From: Solimicrobium sp043758755
GTDB taxonomy: Bacteria > Pseudomonadota > Gammaproteobacteria > Burkholderiales > Burkholderiaceae_D
Direction of reading: 5' to 3'
Assembly: GCA_043758755.1 (NCBI GenBank)
Contig: JAYVMW010000004.1
Coordinates: 1 to 64,000, forward strand
DNA length: 64,000 bases
Shown: positions 27,181-36,962 of the stretch, piece by piece
How positions within the stretch are numbered: the stretch's first letter is position 1
How the letters are laid out: every line of letters begins with the position of its first letter
Notes under the pieces: generated by a model
What the model saw: only the letters and a program-made list of their open reading frames with translations
Told to the model about the DNA's origin: nothing
Database searches by the model: none
Made by a program: the position numbers and the translations under genes

Positions 27181-28670
27181 TGAATTACGTCGATAAAAAA
27201 GTACTGATACTGGGACTCGGTGAATCGGGTCTGGCTGCTACGCACTGGCTGGTGCGCGGCGGAGCAGTACTGCGCGTCGCAGATACCCGTGCAGCGCCGC
27301 AACGTCTGCCGCAATTGATGGAACTGGCACCGGAGTGCGAATTTGTGGCCGGCGCATTTACGGCAGGGCTGCTCGACGGCATCGATTTCATCGTGGTCAG
27401 TCCCGGTTTGTCGGACCTGCTGGAACTGGCCGAGCTCGCGCCACTGGCTAAAGAGCGCGCCATTCCGGTCTGGAGTGAAGTCGAACTGTTTGCGCAAAGC
27501 CTGCAGGAACTGCGTGCAGCACAGGAATATCAGCCCAAAGTGATTGCCATCACCGGCACCAATGGCAAGACCACTGTTACCAGTCTGGTCGGACTGCTGG
27601 TAGAACGGGCCGGTAAAAGCGTCAGAATTGCCGGCAATATCAGCCCCTCGGTGTTGGACGTATTAAGAGAGTGTGTCGAGAACGGCACACTGCCGGAAGT
27701 CTGGGTGCTGGAACTGTCCAGTTTTCAGTTGCACAGCACGTACAGTTTGGAGGCCGATGCGGCAACAGTACTCAATGTGACGCAGGATCACCTCGACTGG
27801 CATGGCAGCATGGCGGCCTACGCGGCCGACAAGGCCAGAATTTTTGCAGCGAAAACCGTACAGGTGCTGAACCGCGATGACAGTCTGGTGATGCAGATGC
27901 AGAACCTCTCGTCTGACATGGTGACGTTCGGCATGTCAGTGCCGAAGCGCATTAATGAATTTGGTTTGTCCAGTGAACATGATATGAGCTGGTTATGTAT
28001 GACGACACCGGTTGATGATGACGTGCCGGTACCAAAACGCCGCGCCAAAAATCAGCCAGTTCCGGAAGTTGAAGTATCTCTGACGCGACTGATGCCGGCA
28101 GATGCCCTGAAAATTCGCGGCAGACACAATGCCGCCAATGCGCTGGCCGCACTGGCGCTGTGCCGGGCAATTCAGTTGCCGTTGGCGCCGCTGCTGCACG
28201 GTCTGCGCGACTATCAGGGTGAACCGCACCGGGTGGAACTGATTGCCACCATCGCTGATGTGGAATATTACGACGACAGCAAAGGCACCAATGTTGGTGC
28301 TACCGCTGCAGCACTGAACGGACTGGGCAGCACACATAACAAAATAATGCTCATTGCCGGTGGTGTCGGTAAAGGTCAGGACTTCACGCCCCTGCAGGAT
28401 CCGGTCGGCCGTTTTGTGGGTACGCTGTGCCTGATTGGTCAGGCCACCAATGAAATCGCCGCAGCGCTGCACGACACAGGTGTCAACATTATTCGCTGTG
28501 CTTCAATGGATGAGGCGGTGCAGCAGGCCTGCGAACATGCCGGCAGCGGTGACAAGGTATTGCTGTCGCCGGCCTGCGCGAGCTTTGACATGTTTAAAAA
28601 TTATGCGCAGCGCGCTCAGGTATATATCGATGCGGTAAAAGAAATCGGCTTTGCACGGGGTGAAATATGA
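27180..28670 (+). CDS. murD: UDP-MurNAc-L-Ala--D-Glu ligase
   Basis: 496 aa. N-terminal Rossmann-like LILGLGESGLAATHWL, ATP loop TGTNGKTTVTSL, the lysine-bearing NVTQDHLDWHGSM segment and a C-terminal domain with DDSKGTNVGAT. It is longer than E. coli MurD (438 aa); the extra length includes an insert near 275-295 (DDDVPVPKRRAKNQ), basic and probably a loop. Such long forms are common in this group. ftsW starts 13 bases later. Confidence 0.95.
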   Translation: MNYVDKKVLILGLGESGLAATHWLVRGGAVLRVADTRAAPQRLPQLMELAPECEFVAGAFTAGLLDGIDFIVVSPGLSDLLELAELAPLAKERAIPVWSEVELFAQSLQELRAAQEYQPKVIAITGTNGKTTVTSLVGLLVERAGKSVRIAGNISPSVLDVLRECVENGTLPEVWVLELSSFQLHSTYSLEADAATVLNVTQDHLDWHGSMAAYAADKARIFAAKTVQVLNRDDSLVMQMQNLSSDMVTFGMSVPKRINEFGLSSEHDMSWLCMTTPVDDDVPVPKRRAKNQPVPEVEVSLTRLMPADALKIRGRHNAANALAALALCRAIQLPLAPLLHGLRDYQGEPHRVELIATIADVEYYDDSKGTNVGATAAALNGLGSTHNKIMLIAGGVGKGQDFTPLQDPVGRFVGTLCLIGQATNEIAAALHDTGVNIIRCASMDEAVQQACEHAGSGDKVLLSPACASFDMFKNYAQRAQVYIDAVKEIGFARGEI

Positions 28671-28683
28671 AGGAGCCAATAGC

Positions 28684-29871
28684 GTGAAAGCCATCCTGTC
28701 CGCACTCTGGTCGCAACCGTCTGGCTATCGTTCGCAGATGCTCGACTACGACCAGATGCTGGTGTGGGTGACGATGTTGCTGATGCTGTTTGGCATGGTG
28801 ATGGTGTATTCGGCCTCGATCTCGCTGCCGGATTCTCCGAAATACGCAGGCTACAGCAACAACCATTTTCTGGTGCGTCAGGCGCTGTTCATCGGCCTGT
28901 CGATGGCGGTTGGTTTTGGCGTGTTTCATATCAGGGTGGAAATCTGGCAAAAATATGCACCTTACCTGTTTGTATTTACGCTGGTGCTGCTGGTGGCAGT
29001 GCTGATTCCGGGTTTGGGCAAGGGTGTCAATGGTGCGCGGCGCTGGCTGTCGCTCAAGGTATTCAACATTCAGCCCTCTGAGCTGATGAAGCTGATTGTG
29101 GTGCTGTACGCAGCCGACTACACCGTGCGCAAGCAGGAATATATGCACCGCCTGTCAAAAGGATTTTTTCCGATGGCCATGGCTATCGGGTTTATCGGCT
29201 TGCTGCTGTTGCTCGAACCGGATCTGGGTGCCTTTGGTGTCATCGTCTGCATCGCCATGGGCATTCTGTTTTTGGGTGGCATCAATGGCATCTGGTTTGG
29301 CGGGATTGCCGCGCTGCTGGTGGGTGTGTTCAGTCTGGTTATTACACTGTCGAAGTGGCGCCGTGACCGGATCTTTGCTTATCTGGATCCGTTTCAGGAA
29401 GATCATGCCATCGGCAAGGCCTACCAGTTGACCCACTCGCTGATCGCCTTTGGACGCGGCGAAATTTTTGGTGTGGGGCTCGGTGGCAGCGTGGAAAAAC
29501 TGCATTACCTGCCGGAAGCGCATACCGATTTTCTGTTGGCCGTAATTGGTGAAGAACTGGGCTTTGTCGGTGTGATCGTGGTGGTGTATCTGTTTTACTG
29601 GCTGGTGAAACGTGCTTTTGATATTGGCCGTCAGTCCATCGTACTGGATCTGACCTTTGCCGGACTGACTGCCAAAGGAATCGGCATCTGGATCGGCGTG
29701 CAGGCATTTATCAATATGGGCGTGAATATGGGATTGCTGCCAACCAAAGGATTGACGTTGCCGCTGATGAGTTACGGCGGCTCGGGCGTGCTGATCAACT
29801 GTATCGGTCTGGCGATTCTGCTGCGCATCGATTATGAAAATCGTGCGCTCATGCGGGGAGGACGGCACTGA
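28684..29871 (+). CDS. ftsW: Septal peptidoglycan glycosyltransferase FtsW
   Basis: 395 aa from GTG 28684 (MKAILSALWSQP), chosen because AAGGAG lies at the right distance; an earlier in-frame TTG at 28651 would overlap murD. It is a SEDS-family protein with ten predicted transmembrane helices. Landmarks are MVMVYSAS, GARRWLSL, LLLLEPDLGAF, a large loop containing DPFQEDHAIGKAYQLTHSL, and PTKGLTLPLMSYGGSG. It polymerises glycan together with FtsI. murG begins at its stop codon (TGATG). Confidence 0.95.
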   Translation: MKAILSALWSQPSGYRSQMLDYDQMLVWVTMLLMLFGMVMVYSASISLPDSPKYAGYSNNHFLVRQALFIGLSMAVGFGVFHIRVEIWQKYAPYLFVFTLVLLVAVLIPGLGKGVNGARRWLSLKVFNIQPSELMKLIVVLYAADYTVRKQEYMHRLSKGFFPMAMAIGFIGLLLLLEPDLGAFGVIVCIAMGILFLGGINGIWFGGIAALLVGVFSLVITLSKWRRDRIFAYLDPFQEDHAIGKAYQLTHSLIAFGRGEIFGVGLGGSVEKLHYLPEAHTDFLLAVIGEELGFVGVIVVVYLFYWLVKRAFDIGRQSIVLDLTFAGLTAKGIGIWIGVQAFINMGVNMGLLPTKGLTLPLMSYGGSGVLINCIGLAILLRIDYENRALMRGGRH

Positions 29872-30998
29872 TGACTGCACCGGCAAAACACCTCATGATC
29901 ATGGCGGCCGGCACCGGCGGTCATATCTTTCCGGGACTGGCGATTGCCAATGCCATGCAGGAGCGCGGCTGGACTGTCAGCTGGCTGGGAACCTCGCATG
30001 GCATGGAAGGCGAGATCGTCAAACAGGCCGGAATCGACATGGATGTGCTGAATTTTTCCGGCATGCGCGGCAAGGGATTGATGCATTCAGTCGCGGGTCT
30101 GTTCAGGCTGTTGCAGAGTTTTACGCTTTGTCATGGTTTTATGAAACAGCGCAAACCGGATGTGGTGTTGGGTATGGGCGGATATGTCACGGTGCCGGGC
30201 GGCCTGATGGCGCGCTTTTTTGGCATTCCGTTGGTACTGGTCAATGCCGACGCCGCGCTGCTGCTGTCAAATAAAATGCTGAGCCGTTTCGCCCAGAAAG
30301 TGCTGTTCGGATTCCCTGCTGATTTCGGCGCGGCTGCCTCCAAGGCACAGCTGACCGGCAACCCGGTACGCGACGAAATTGCCCGCTTGCCGGGACCGGC
30401 AAAACGCTTCGAGGGTCGCACCGGTCCGTTGCATATTCTGGTGGTGGGCGGTTCGCTGGGTGCAAAGGTGTTGAATGAAATCGTGCCTGCGGCACTGGCT
30501 TCGCTGCCGGCTGAAGCACGCCCGGTGGTTACCCACCAGTCCGGCAAACAGCACATTGCCAGTCTGAAGATTGCGTATAAAAAGGCCGGGATCAAGGCCG
30601 AGGTGCTGCCGTTTATTGATGACATGGGCCGGCGCTACGCCGAGGCCGATCTGGTGATCTGCCGGGCCGGTGCCATTACCGTGTCGGAGCTGACAGCCGC
30701 CGGTGTGGCCAGTATTCTGGTGCCGTTCATGGCGTCGTCGACTACCCATCAGACCGATAATGCGCAATGGATGGCAAAACAGAAAGCGGCAATTCATCTG
30801 CCACAAAATGAATTGACCGTGCAAAAACTGGCCAAGATGCTGTTTATCATGACCCGCGACGAATGCCATGAGCTCGCCGATGCGGCCTATCTGCTCGGAC
30901 AGCGTAATGCCAATGCGGTGATCGCGCAGGTGCTGGAACAGATGGCTGAACAACACCAACGCAGCAATAATAAAAGCAACAAGAAAGGCCTGGAATGA
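29871..30998 (+). CDS. murG: UDP-GlcNAc:lipid I GlcNAc transferase
   Basis: 375 aa GT-B peripheral membrane enzyme making lipid II. The N-terminal G-loop AAGTGGHIFPGLAIA, a second G-loop GMGGYVTVPGG, and the C-terminal nucleotide-sugar site CRAGAITVSELTAAG with STTHQTDNA are all present. The C-terminal tail is rich in Gln, Asn and Lys. ATGA overlap with murC. Confidence 0.96.
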   Translation: MTAPAKHLMIMAAGTGGHIFPGLAIANAMQERGWTVSWLGTSHGMEGEIVKQAGIDMDVLNFSGMRGKGLMHSVAGLFRLLQSFTLCHGFMKQRKPDVVLGMGGYVTVPGGLMARFFGIPLVLVNADAALLLSNKMLSRFAQKVLFGFPADFGAAASKAQLTGNPVRDEIARLPGPAKRFEGRTGPLHILVVGGSLGAKVLNEIVPAALASLPAEARPVVTHQSGKQHIASLKIAYKKAGIKAEVLPFIDDMGRRYAEADLVICRAGAITVSELTAAGVASILVPFMASSTTHQTDNAQWMAKQKAAIHLPQNELTVQKLAKMLFIMTRDECHELADAAYLLGQRNANAVIAQVLEQMAEQHQRSNNKSNKKGLE

Positions 30999-32413
30999 AA
31001 CATAAAGTGAAGCACGTGCATTTCGTCGGTATTGGCGGCTCGGGTATGAGTGGCATAGCCGAGGTGCTGCACAACCTCGGATACCTCGTTTCCGGTTCAG
31101 ACCTGTCCAGCAACGCGGCATCGCAACGACTGGCCAGCCTGGGTGTACAGATCACGCAGGGCCATGATGCCAACAACATTCTGGGCGCTGACGCGATCGT
31201 GACATCGACCGCAGTCAGTGCCGACAATCCGGAAGTCATGGCAGCGCGCGCTGCGCACATTCCTGTCGTACCGCGCGCCATGATGCTGGCCGAACTGATG
31301 CGTCTTAAAAGTGGCATCGCGATTGCCGGCACGCACGGCAAAACCACCACCACCAGTCTGGTGGCAAGTGTGCTGGGTCAGGCAGGACTGGATCCGACCT
31401 TTGTGATCGGTGGTCTGCTCAACAGTGCCGGTGCCAATGCCAAACTGGGCAGTGGTGATTTCATCGTGGTCGAAGCCGACGAATCGGATGCGTCGTTTCT
31501 GAATCTGTCGCCCATGATTTCGGTGATTACCAATATCGATTTCGATCACATGGATACCTACGGCCATGATTTTGCGCGCTTAAAACAGGCGTTTATCGAA
31601 TTTACCCAACGTCTGCCATTTTACGGTGTAGCGGTGCTGTGTCTGGATGATCCGCATGTACGTGAAATCATACCGTTCATTTCCAAGCCGATAGTGACTT
31701 ACGGTTTTGATCCGGAAGCCGAAGTGCGCGCCGTGAATGCCCGAGCCGTCGGTGGCATCATGCAGTTTACCGTAGTGCAGAAAGACTATGCCGACATGGA
31801 TATCAGCCTGAATCAGCCCGGCATGCACAATGTGCAGAATGCCTGCGCCGCTGTCGCGATCGCTCGCGAACTAAGTGTGTCGAATCTGGATATACAAAAA
31901 GCGTTGAGTGAGTTTCATGGCGTGGGCCGGCGTTTTACCCGCTACGGTGAAATAGCGCTACCCCGTGCTGACGGAACATCGGGCGGACATTTTGCGCTGG
32001 TAGATGACTATGGTCACCATCCGGTAGAAATGGCCGCCACCATTGCCGCGGCGCGCGGCGCGTTTCCGGGTCGGCGGCTGGTGCTGGCGTTTCAGCCACA
32101 TCGTTATACCCGGACCCGTGATCTGTTCGAGGATTTCGTGCGGGTGATGTCTTCGGCCGACGTCGTGGTGCTGGCTGAAGTATATGCCGCCGGTGAAGCG
32201 CCGATAGTCGCTGCCGATGGCCGCTCTTTAGCCCGGGCGTTACGTGTGCTGGGCAAGGTTGATCCTGTGTTTGTGGAAAATATTGCTGACTTCCCGGGCA
32301 CGCTGATCGGCGTACTGAAAGATGGTGATGTGGTCATTAACATGGGAGCCGGTTCGATCAACGGCGTACCGGGAAAAATAATTAAAGATTTGAACGCTGC
32401 AGGGAAATCATGA
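30995..32413 (+). CDS. murC: UDP-MurNAc--L-alanine ligase
   Basis: 472 aa. The start VHFVGIGGSGMSGIAEVL is diagnostic of MurC, followed by the ATP loop GTHGKTTTTSL, EADESDASF, NIDFDHMDTY and DDYGHHPVEM. It adds the first amino acid (L-Ala) of the stem peptide. It overlaps murG and ddlB by 4 bases each. Confidence 0.97.
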   Translation: MKHKVKHVHFVGIGGSGMSGIAEVLHNLGYLVSGSDLSSNAASQRLASLGVQITQGHDANNILGADAIVTSTAVSADNPEVMAARAAHIPVVPRAMMLAELMRLKSGIAIAGTHGKTTTTSLVASVLGQAGLDPTFVIGGLLNSAGANAKLGSGDFIVVEADESDASFLNLSPMISVITNIDFDHMDTYGHDFARLKQAFIEFTQRLPFYGVAVLCLDDPHVREIIPFISKPIVTYGFDPEAEVRAVNARAVGGIMQFTVVQKDYADMDISLNQPGMHNVQNACAAVAIARELSVSNLDIQKALSEFHGVGRRFTRYGEIALPRADGTSGGHFALVDDYGHHPVEMAATIAAARGAFPGRRLVLAFQPHRYTRTRDLFEDFVRVMSSADVVVLAEVYAAGEAPIVAADGRSLARALRVLGKVDPVFVENIADFPGTLIGVLKDGDVVINMGAGSINGVPGKIIKDLNAAGKS

Positions 32414-33375
32414 CAAATAAAATACAGAGTCTGGGAAAAGTCGGTGTGCTGTTCGGTGGACGCTCTGCTGAACGTGAAGTGTCCATCATGACCGGTACCG
32501 GCGTGCTGGCGGCGCTGCAGGGGTTAGGAGTGGACGCACACGCATTTGATCCGGGCGTGCAAAGTCTGTCGGAACTGGCCGCGCAAAAATTCGACCGGGT
32601 ATTTATTGCATTGCATGGTCGCTACGGTGAAGACGGTTCGCTGCAGGGCGCACTTGAGCAGCTGGGTATTCCGTATACCGGCTCCGGTGTACTGGCTTCA
32701 GCGCTGGCTATGGACAAAGCCATGACCAAACGGATCTGGATGGCATCCGGTATTTCAACACCGAAATTCATGATGCTGGCCTCCGACAGTGATTGGGCCG
32801 CGGTTGCCGCTTATCTGGAATTGCCGCTGATTGTGAAGCCGGCGCACGAAGGCTCGACCATGGGGCTGACCAAGGTAACCGACGCCGCGCAATTGCAGCA
32901 GGCCTTCGAACTGGCTGCGCGTTTTGACGATGCGGTCATAGCCGAACAGTTTATCGATGGTGTCGAAGTGACGTGTGCATTGCTGGGTAAAGATGCACAA
33001 ACCCGCGCGCTGCCGCTGATCCGGATTGTGGCACCGGACGCAAATTACGATTATCAGAATAAATACTTCACTGACGACACACAATATTTTTGTCCGTCGG
33101 GTTTGCCGTCAGATCAGGAAAAGTCAATCCAGGACATGGTGGTGGCGTCGTGCCGCGCTCTCGGTTGCCGCGGCTGGGGACGTGCAGACGTGATGATACG
33201 CAGTTCCGATAATCAGCCGTTTTTGCTGGAAATGAATACCTCGCCAGGCATGACCTCGCATTCTCTGGTGCCGATGGCGGCCAGAGAAGCAGGTTTGAGC
33301 TATGCAGAGTTGTGTCTGGAAATTCTGGGGATGGCCGAACTGGAGTTGCATGCCTCGGCCGACTGGAAGCCTTGA
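32410..33375 (+). CDS. ddlB: D-alanine--D-alanine ligase
   Basis: 321 aa ATP-grasp enzyme providing D-Ala-D-Ala to MurF. Seen: VLFGGRSAEREVS, LHGRYGEDG, YTGSGVLASALAMDK, KPAHEGSTMG, GRADVMIR and the metal/substrate site EMNTSPGMTSHS. Its position between murC and ftsQ supports the DdlB name. ftsQ follows after 24 bases. Confidence 0.96.
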   Translation: MTNKIQSLGKVGVLFGGRSAEREVSIMTGTGVLAALQGLGVDAHAFDPGVQSLSELAAQKFDRVFIALHGRYGEDGSLQGALEQLGIPYTGSGVLASALAMDKAMTKRIWMASGISTPKFMMLASDSDWAAVAAYLELPLIVKPAHEGSTMGLTKVTDAAQLQQAFELAARFDDAVIAEQFIDGVEVTCALLGKDAQTRALPLIRIVAPDANYDYQNKYFTDDTQYFCPSGLPSDQEKSIQDMVVASCRALGCRGWGRADVMIRSSDNQPFLLEMNTSPGMTSHSLVPMAAREAGLSYAELCLEILGMAELELHASADWKP

Positions 33376-33399
33376 CAGAAAAAGGGAAGAACAACGCGC

Positions 33400-34173
33400 A
33401 TGTGGCAAGACATCAAAATTTTAAACGCAGCAGCCAATGTGCTTTTCGGGCTGGGCGCGTCGTTGCTGTTTCTGGCCGGTGTCTGGGTGCTGATGAATCG
33501 TCCGATGTTTACCCTGGGCGTGATTCAGGTTGAAGGTGTGAACAATGCAGTGTTAAAGCACGTGAATTCGCAGATTATTCGCAGTACCGCTTTGTTTGGA
33601 ATCAAGGGGAATTTTTTCACGGCCAATCTGGACAGCATACGTCATGCGTTCGAAATGGTGCCCTGGGTGAGAAAAGCGACGGTGCGGCGTGAATGGCCCA
33701 ATCGCTTGATTGTCACCCTTGAGGAACACAGTCCGCTGGGTACCTGGGGTGAAGACGGTCAGATTTTGTCGGTCAAGGGCGAAGTGTTTACCGCCAATCT
33801 GGCCGAGGTGGAAGAAGAATCAAAGCTGCTTGAATTCAGCGGGCCGAATGGCAGTGAGAAAGACGTGTTGTCGCATTACCTGATGTTTAAGGAACGGTTT
33901 GAAACGCTGGGTCTGGCGCCGGCCGCGGTGGATTACAGCAAGCGCTATGCCTGGCTGGTCAGGCTCGACAATGGCATCAAGGTGCAACTGGGCAGGGAAG
34001 AGAGCAGGGCAGTATTGCAGGAACGGGTCGATCGTCTGATCAAGGTTTATCCGGAACTGTCCAGCCGCCTGCCGGGAAAAATTGAAAGTGTGGACCTGCG
34101 TTATTCGAATGGTTTGGCGTTGCAAACCAGCGGGCCGGACTTGAGCGTAGCAACCAAACAGAAAAAGAAGTAA
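33400..34173 (+). CDS. ftsQ: Cell division protein FtsQ
   Basis: 257 aa bitopic protein: short cytosolic tail, one transmembrane helix (about 15-33, LFGLGASLLFLAGVWVLM), then a POTRA domain (IQVEGVNNAVLKHVN ... VPWVRKATVRREWPNRLIVTLEEHSPLG) and the FtsQ beta domain. It recruits FtsL and FtsB and so FtsW and FtsI. The C-terminal tail is Lys-rich. Standard place between ddlB and ftsA. Confidence 0.94.
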   Translation: MWQDIKILNAAANVLFGLGASLLFLAGVWVLMNRPMFTLGVIQVEGVNNAVLKHVNSQIIRSTALFGIKGNFFTANLDSIRHAFEMVPWVRKATVRREWPNRLIVTLEEHSPLGTWGEDGQILSVKGEVFTANLAEVEEESKLLEFSGPNGSEKDVLSHYLMFKERFETLGLAPAAVDYSKRYAWLVRLDNGIKVQLGREESRAVLQERVDRLIKVYPELSSRLPGKIESVDLRYSNGLALQTSGPDLSVATKQKKK

Positions 34174-34203
34174 TCGAAAATACGTGGGAAACCTGGGATA
34201 TCT

Positions 34204-35436
34204 ATGACTAAAGACGCAAAAAATTTAATTGTTGGCCTCGATATCGGCACCTCGAAAGTCGTTGCCGTGGTGGCTGAAGTCATGCCGGACGGCCGCCATG
34301 AAGTAATTGGTCTGGGTCAGCATGAATCGAAAGGTCTGAAAAAAGGCGTGGTGGTGAATATTGAAGCCACCGTCGAATCGATTCAGCGGGCTCTGGAAGA
34401 AGCCGAGCTGATGGCCGACTGCAAAATCAGAAACGTATATACCGGCATTGCAGGCAGTCATATCCGCTCGATCAATTCGCGCGGCATGGTTGCCATCAAG
34501 GACAAGGAGGTTACCGCAGCTGACGTGTCGCGCGTGATCGAAACTGCCAAGGCCATCAATATCTCGACCGATCAGCAATTGCTGCATACCGTGCCGCAAG
34601 AGTTCATTGTCGACAATCAGGATGACGTGCGCGAGCCGATCGGTATGAGCGGTATCCGTCTGGAAGTCAAAGTGCATATCGTCACCGGTTCGGTTTCGGC
34701 AGTACAGAACATCGTGAAATGCGTGCGGCGCTGCGGTCTGGAAGTGGCCGATCTGATTCTGCAGCCGATGGCGTCAGCCGATGCGGTACTGACTCTGGAT
34801 GAAAAAGAACTCGGTGTGGTACTCATCGATATCGGCGGCGGCACCACTGATGTGGCGGTATTTTCCGAAGGAGCAATCCGCCATACCGTAACAATCCCGA
34901 TTGCCGGTGACCAGATCACCAACGATATTGCCATGGCGCTGCGCACCCCGACTGCCGAAGCGGAGGAAATCAAGATCCGTTATGGCGTGGCCAAGCAGAC
35001 GCTGGCCGATCCGGCCCAGACACTGGAAGTGCCGGGACTGGGCGACCGCGAGCCGCGCTCGATGTCGCGCCAGGCGCTGGCCGCCGTGATTGAGCCGCGT
35101 GTGGAAGAACTGTTTGCGTTTGTGCAGCAGGTGATCCGCGAATCCGGTTACGAAGAAGTGCTGTCTTCCGGCGTGGTGCTCACCGGTGGCACTAGCATGA
35201 TGCCCGGCATGGTGGAGCTGGCTGAAGACATATTTCTCAAGCCGACCCGCATCGGCATGCCGGAGTATCACGGCCAGTTATCGGACGTGGTGCGCTCGCC
35301 GCGTTACGCCACTGTTTTGGGTTTATTGCTGGAAGCGAAGAAGCAGTATTTGCGCGGCCATCTGGTATCGCGTCAGGAAGGATCGGCCAAAGCAGTTTGG
35401 CAAAGAATGAAAGAGTGGTTTTTCGGAACTTTTTAA
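34204..35436 (+). CDS. ftsA: Cell division actin-like protein FtsA
   Basis: 410 aa actin-fold ATPase that tethers FtsZ to the membrane. Phosphate-binding loops VGLDIGTSKVVAVVAE and IDIGGGTTDVAVF, the SHI(R/K)S-type segment of the 1C domain (GSHIRSINSRG) and a C-terminal amphipathic helix (VWQRMKEWFFGTF) that anchors it to the membrane. Followed by a 149-base gap before ftsZ that probably holds an additional promoter. Confidence 0.97.
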   Translation: MTKDAKNLIVGLDIGTSKVVAVVAEVMPDGRHEVIGLGQHESKGLKKGVVVNIEATVESIQRALEEAELMADCKIRNVYTGIAGSHIRSINSRGMVAIKDKEVTAADVSRVIETAKAINISTDQQLLHTVPQEFIVDNQDDVREPIGMSGIRLEVKVHIVTGSVSAVQNIVKCVRRCGLEVADLILQPMASADAVLTLDEKELGVVLIDIGGGTTDVAVFSEGAIRHTVTIPIAGDQITNDIAMALRTPTAEAEEIKIRYGVAKQTLADPAQTLEVPGLGDREPRSMSRQALAAVIEPRVEELFAFVQQVIRESGYEEVLSSGVVLTGGTSMMPGMVELAEDIFLKPTRIGMPEYHGQLSDVVRSPRYATVLGLLLEAKKQYLRGHLVSRQEGSAKAVWQRMKEWFFGTF

Positions 35437-35585
35437 CAGCTGAAATGTAATTATTCTCTGTGAAAAAAAGAGTCGTCAATTTATAATGCTGTGCAACCTG
35501 CAGTGTTCAGTTGTTAGTCATGACAAATCGAGATGTGCTGTGATGATTATCGACTGGGAGCTGCCAACCTGGGAGGAAGTTTAAG

Positions 35586-36815
35586 ATGGAATTTGAGATG
35601 ATCGATAACGCGACACAAGGGACTATCATCAAGGTAGTCGGAGTTGGCGGTGCTGGTGGCAATGCAGTTCAGCACATGATTAACAAGGGTGTATGCGGCG
35701 TGGAGTTCATTGCGGCCAACACCGATGCACAGGCCCTGGCTCAATCCAAGGCACACAATGTGATCCAGATCGGTGAAACCGGGTTGGGCGCTGGTATGAA
35801 ACCTGACGTCGGCCGTGCGCTGGCTGAAGAATCAAGAGTGCGCATTGAAGATGCGCTGCGCGGCGCGCACATGGTGTTTATCGCCGCCGGCATGGGTGGC
35901 GGTACCGGTACGGGCGCAGCGCCAATTGTTGCGCAGATCGCCAGGGAACTGGGCGCGCTGACGGTGGCCGTGGTTTCCAAACCATTCTCTTACGAAGGTC
36001 AGAAATGCATGGACATCGCTGATGCAGGTCTGGACGCGCTCTCAGTGCACGTCGATTCACTCATCATCATTCTCAATGAAAAGCTGGAAGAAATTTACGA
36101 AGACGACAGCATGCTGGAATGGATGCAGCACGCCGATGACGTTCTCAACAATGCCGTAGCCGGTATTGCCGAAATTATCAACGTGCCAGGCCATATCAAC
36201 GTCGACTTCAATGACGTCAAAACCATCATGAGCGAACAGGGCAAGGCCATGATGGGTACGGCTACTGCATCAGGTATCGATCGGGCCCGCATTGCGGCTG
36301 AGCAGGCAGTTGCTTCGCCGCTGCTCGATGGCATTGACCTGTCCGGTGCACGCGGTGTGCTGGTCAACGTTACGGCCAGTCGCAGTCTGAAAGGTAAGGA
36401 AATCCGTGAAGTCATGGCCGCAGTGCGTGCCTTTGCCGCACCGGATGCGTCGATTGCACAGGGCATTGCGTACGATGACAATATGGGTGACGACATCCGT
36501 GTCACCGTGGTCGCAACCGGTCTGGGTCGCGGTAAAAAACCAATGACACTGGTGCAGCCGCAGCAGATGCTGCGCACCGGCACCCATAATGAGCCGGCCG
36601 CGATGAACATGGCACCAGGCATGGGCAGTGGCACCTTAAATCCGGGGACTATGGGCCACACGCATTCAACTGGCGTGGCAGCACACGGCTTTGACAGTGC
36701 CAAGGGCCCGGCAGTCTGGCGTCGTGAATCGGCATCGGAAACAGTCCGTGCTCTGGAAAAAAATGGCATGGAAACCTACGACATTCCGGCATTTTTGCGC
36801 AAGCAGGCTGACTGA
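35586..36815 (+). CDS. ftsZ: Cell division GTPase FtsZ
   Basis: 409 aa tubulin-like GTPase forming the Z-ring. GTP-binding GVGGAGGNAVQHM, signature GGGTGTGAAP, and the T7-loop segment NVDFNDVKT. The C-terminal linker (about 325-390) is Gly/Met/His-rich, followed by the conserved tail TYDIPAFLRKQAD that binds FtsA and ZipA. GGGAGGA lies just before the ATG. A strong terminator follows at 36894. Confidence 0.98.
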   Translation: MEFEMIDNATQGTIIKVVGVGGAGGNAVQHMINKGVCGVEFIAANTDAQALAQSKAHNVIQIGETGLGAGMKPDVGRALAEESRVRIEDALRGAHMVFIAAGMGGGTGTGAAPIVAQIARELGALTVAVVSKPFSYEGQKCMDIADAGLDALSVHVDSLIIILNEKLEEIYEDDSMLEWMQHADDVLNNAVAGIAEIINVPGHINVDFNDVKTIMSEQGKAMMGTATASGIDRARIAAEQAVASPLLDGIDLSGARGVLVNVTASRSLKGKEIREVMAAVRAFAAPDASIAQGIAYDDNMGDDIRVTVVATGLGRGKKPMTLVQPQQMLRTGTHNEPAAMNMAPGMGSGTLNPGTMGHTHSTGVAAHGFDSAKGPAVWRRESASETVRALEKNGMETYDIPAFLRKQAD

Positions 36816-36893
36816 CCGGCGTTTTGTAATTCGAAAATGGCAGGCACTCAGCAAAGAAATTGACTCTCAGGCATACTGCGCCTGAGCTGTATT

Positions 36894-36924
36894 CGCCGCA
36901 AACAGCCATGTTTGCGGCGTTTTT
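36894..36924 (+). terminator. Rho-independent terminator of the dcw cluster
   Basis: CGCCGCAAACA-GCCA-TGTTTGCGGCG followed by TTTTTC: an 11-bp perfect stem, 4-base loop and T-run. It closes the mraZ-ftsZ transcription unit. A smaller hairpin CTCAGGC/GCCTGAG lies just upstream, near 36866-36886. Confidence 0.88.
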
Positions 36925-36962
36925 CTTTGTACGTCCTGTGAATCAACCTGAGGAGAGAAAAC

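Noticed and set aside
28651..28683. Upstream TTG start for ftsW
   Set aside because: It would overlap murD, and the AAGGAG site fits GTG 28684.
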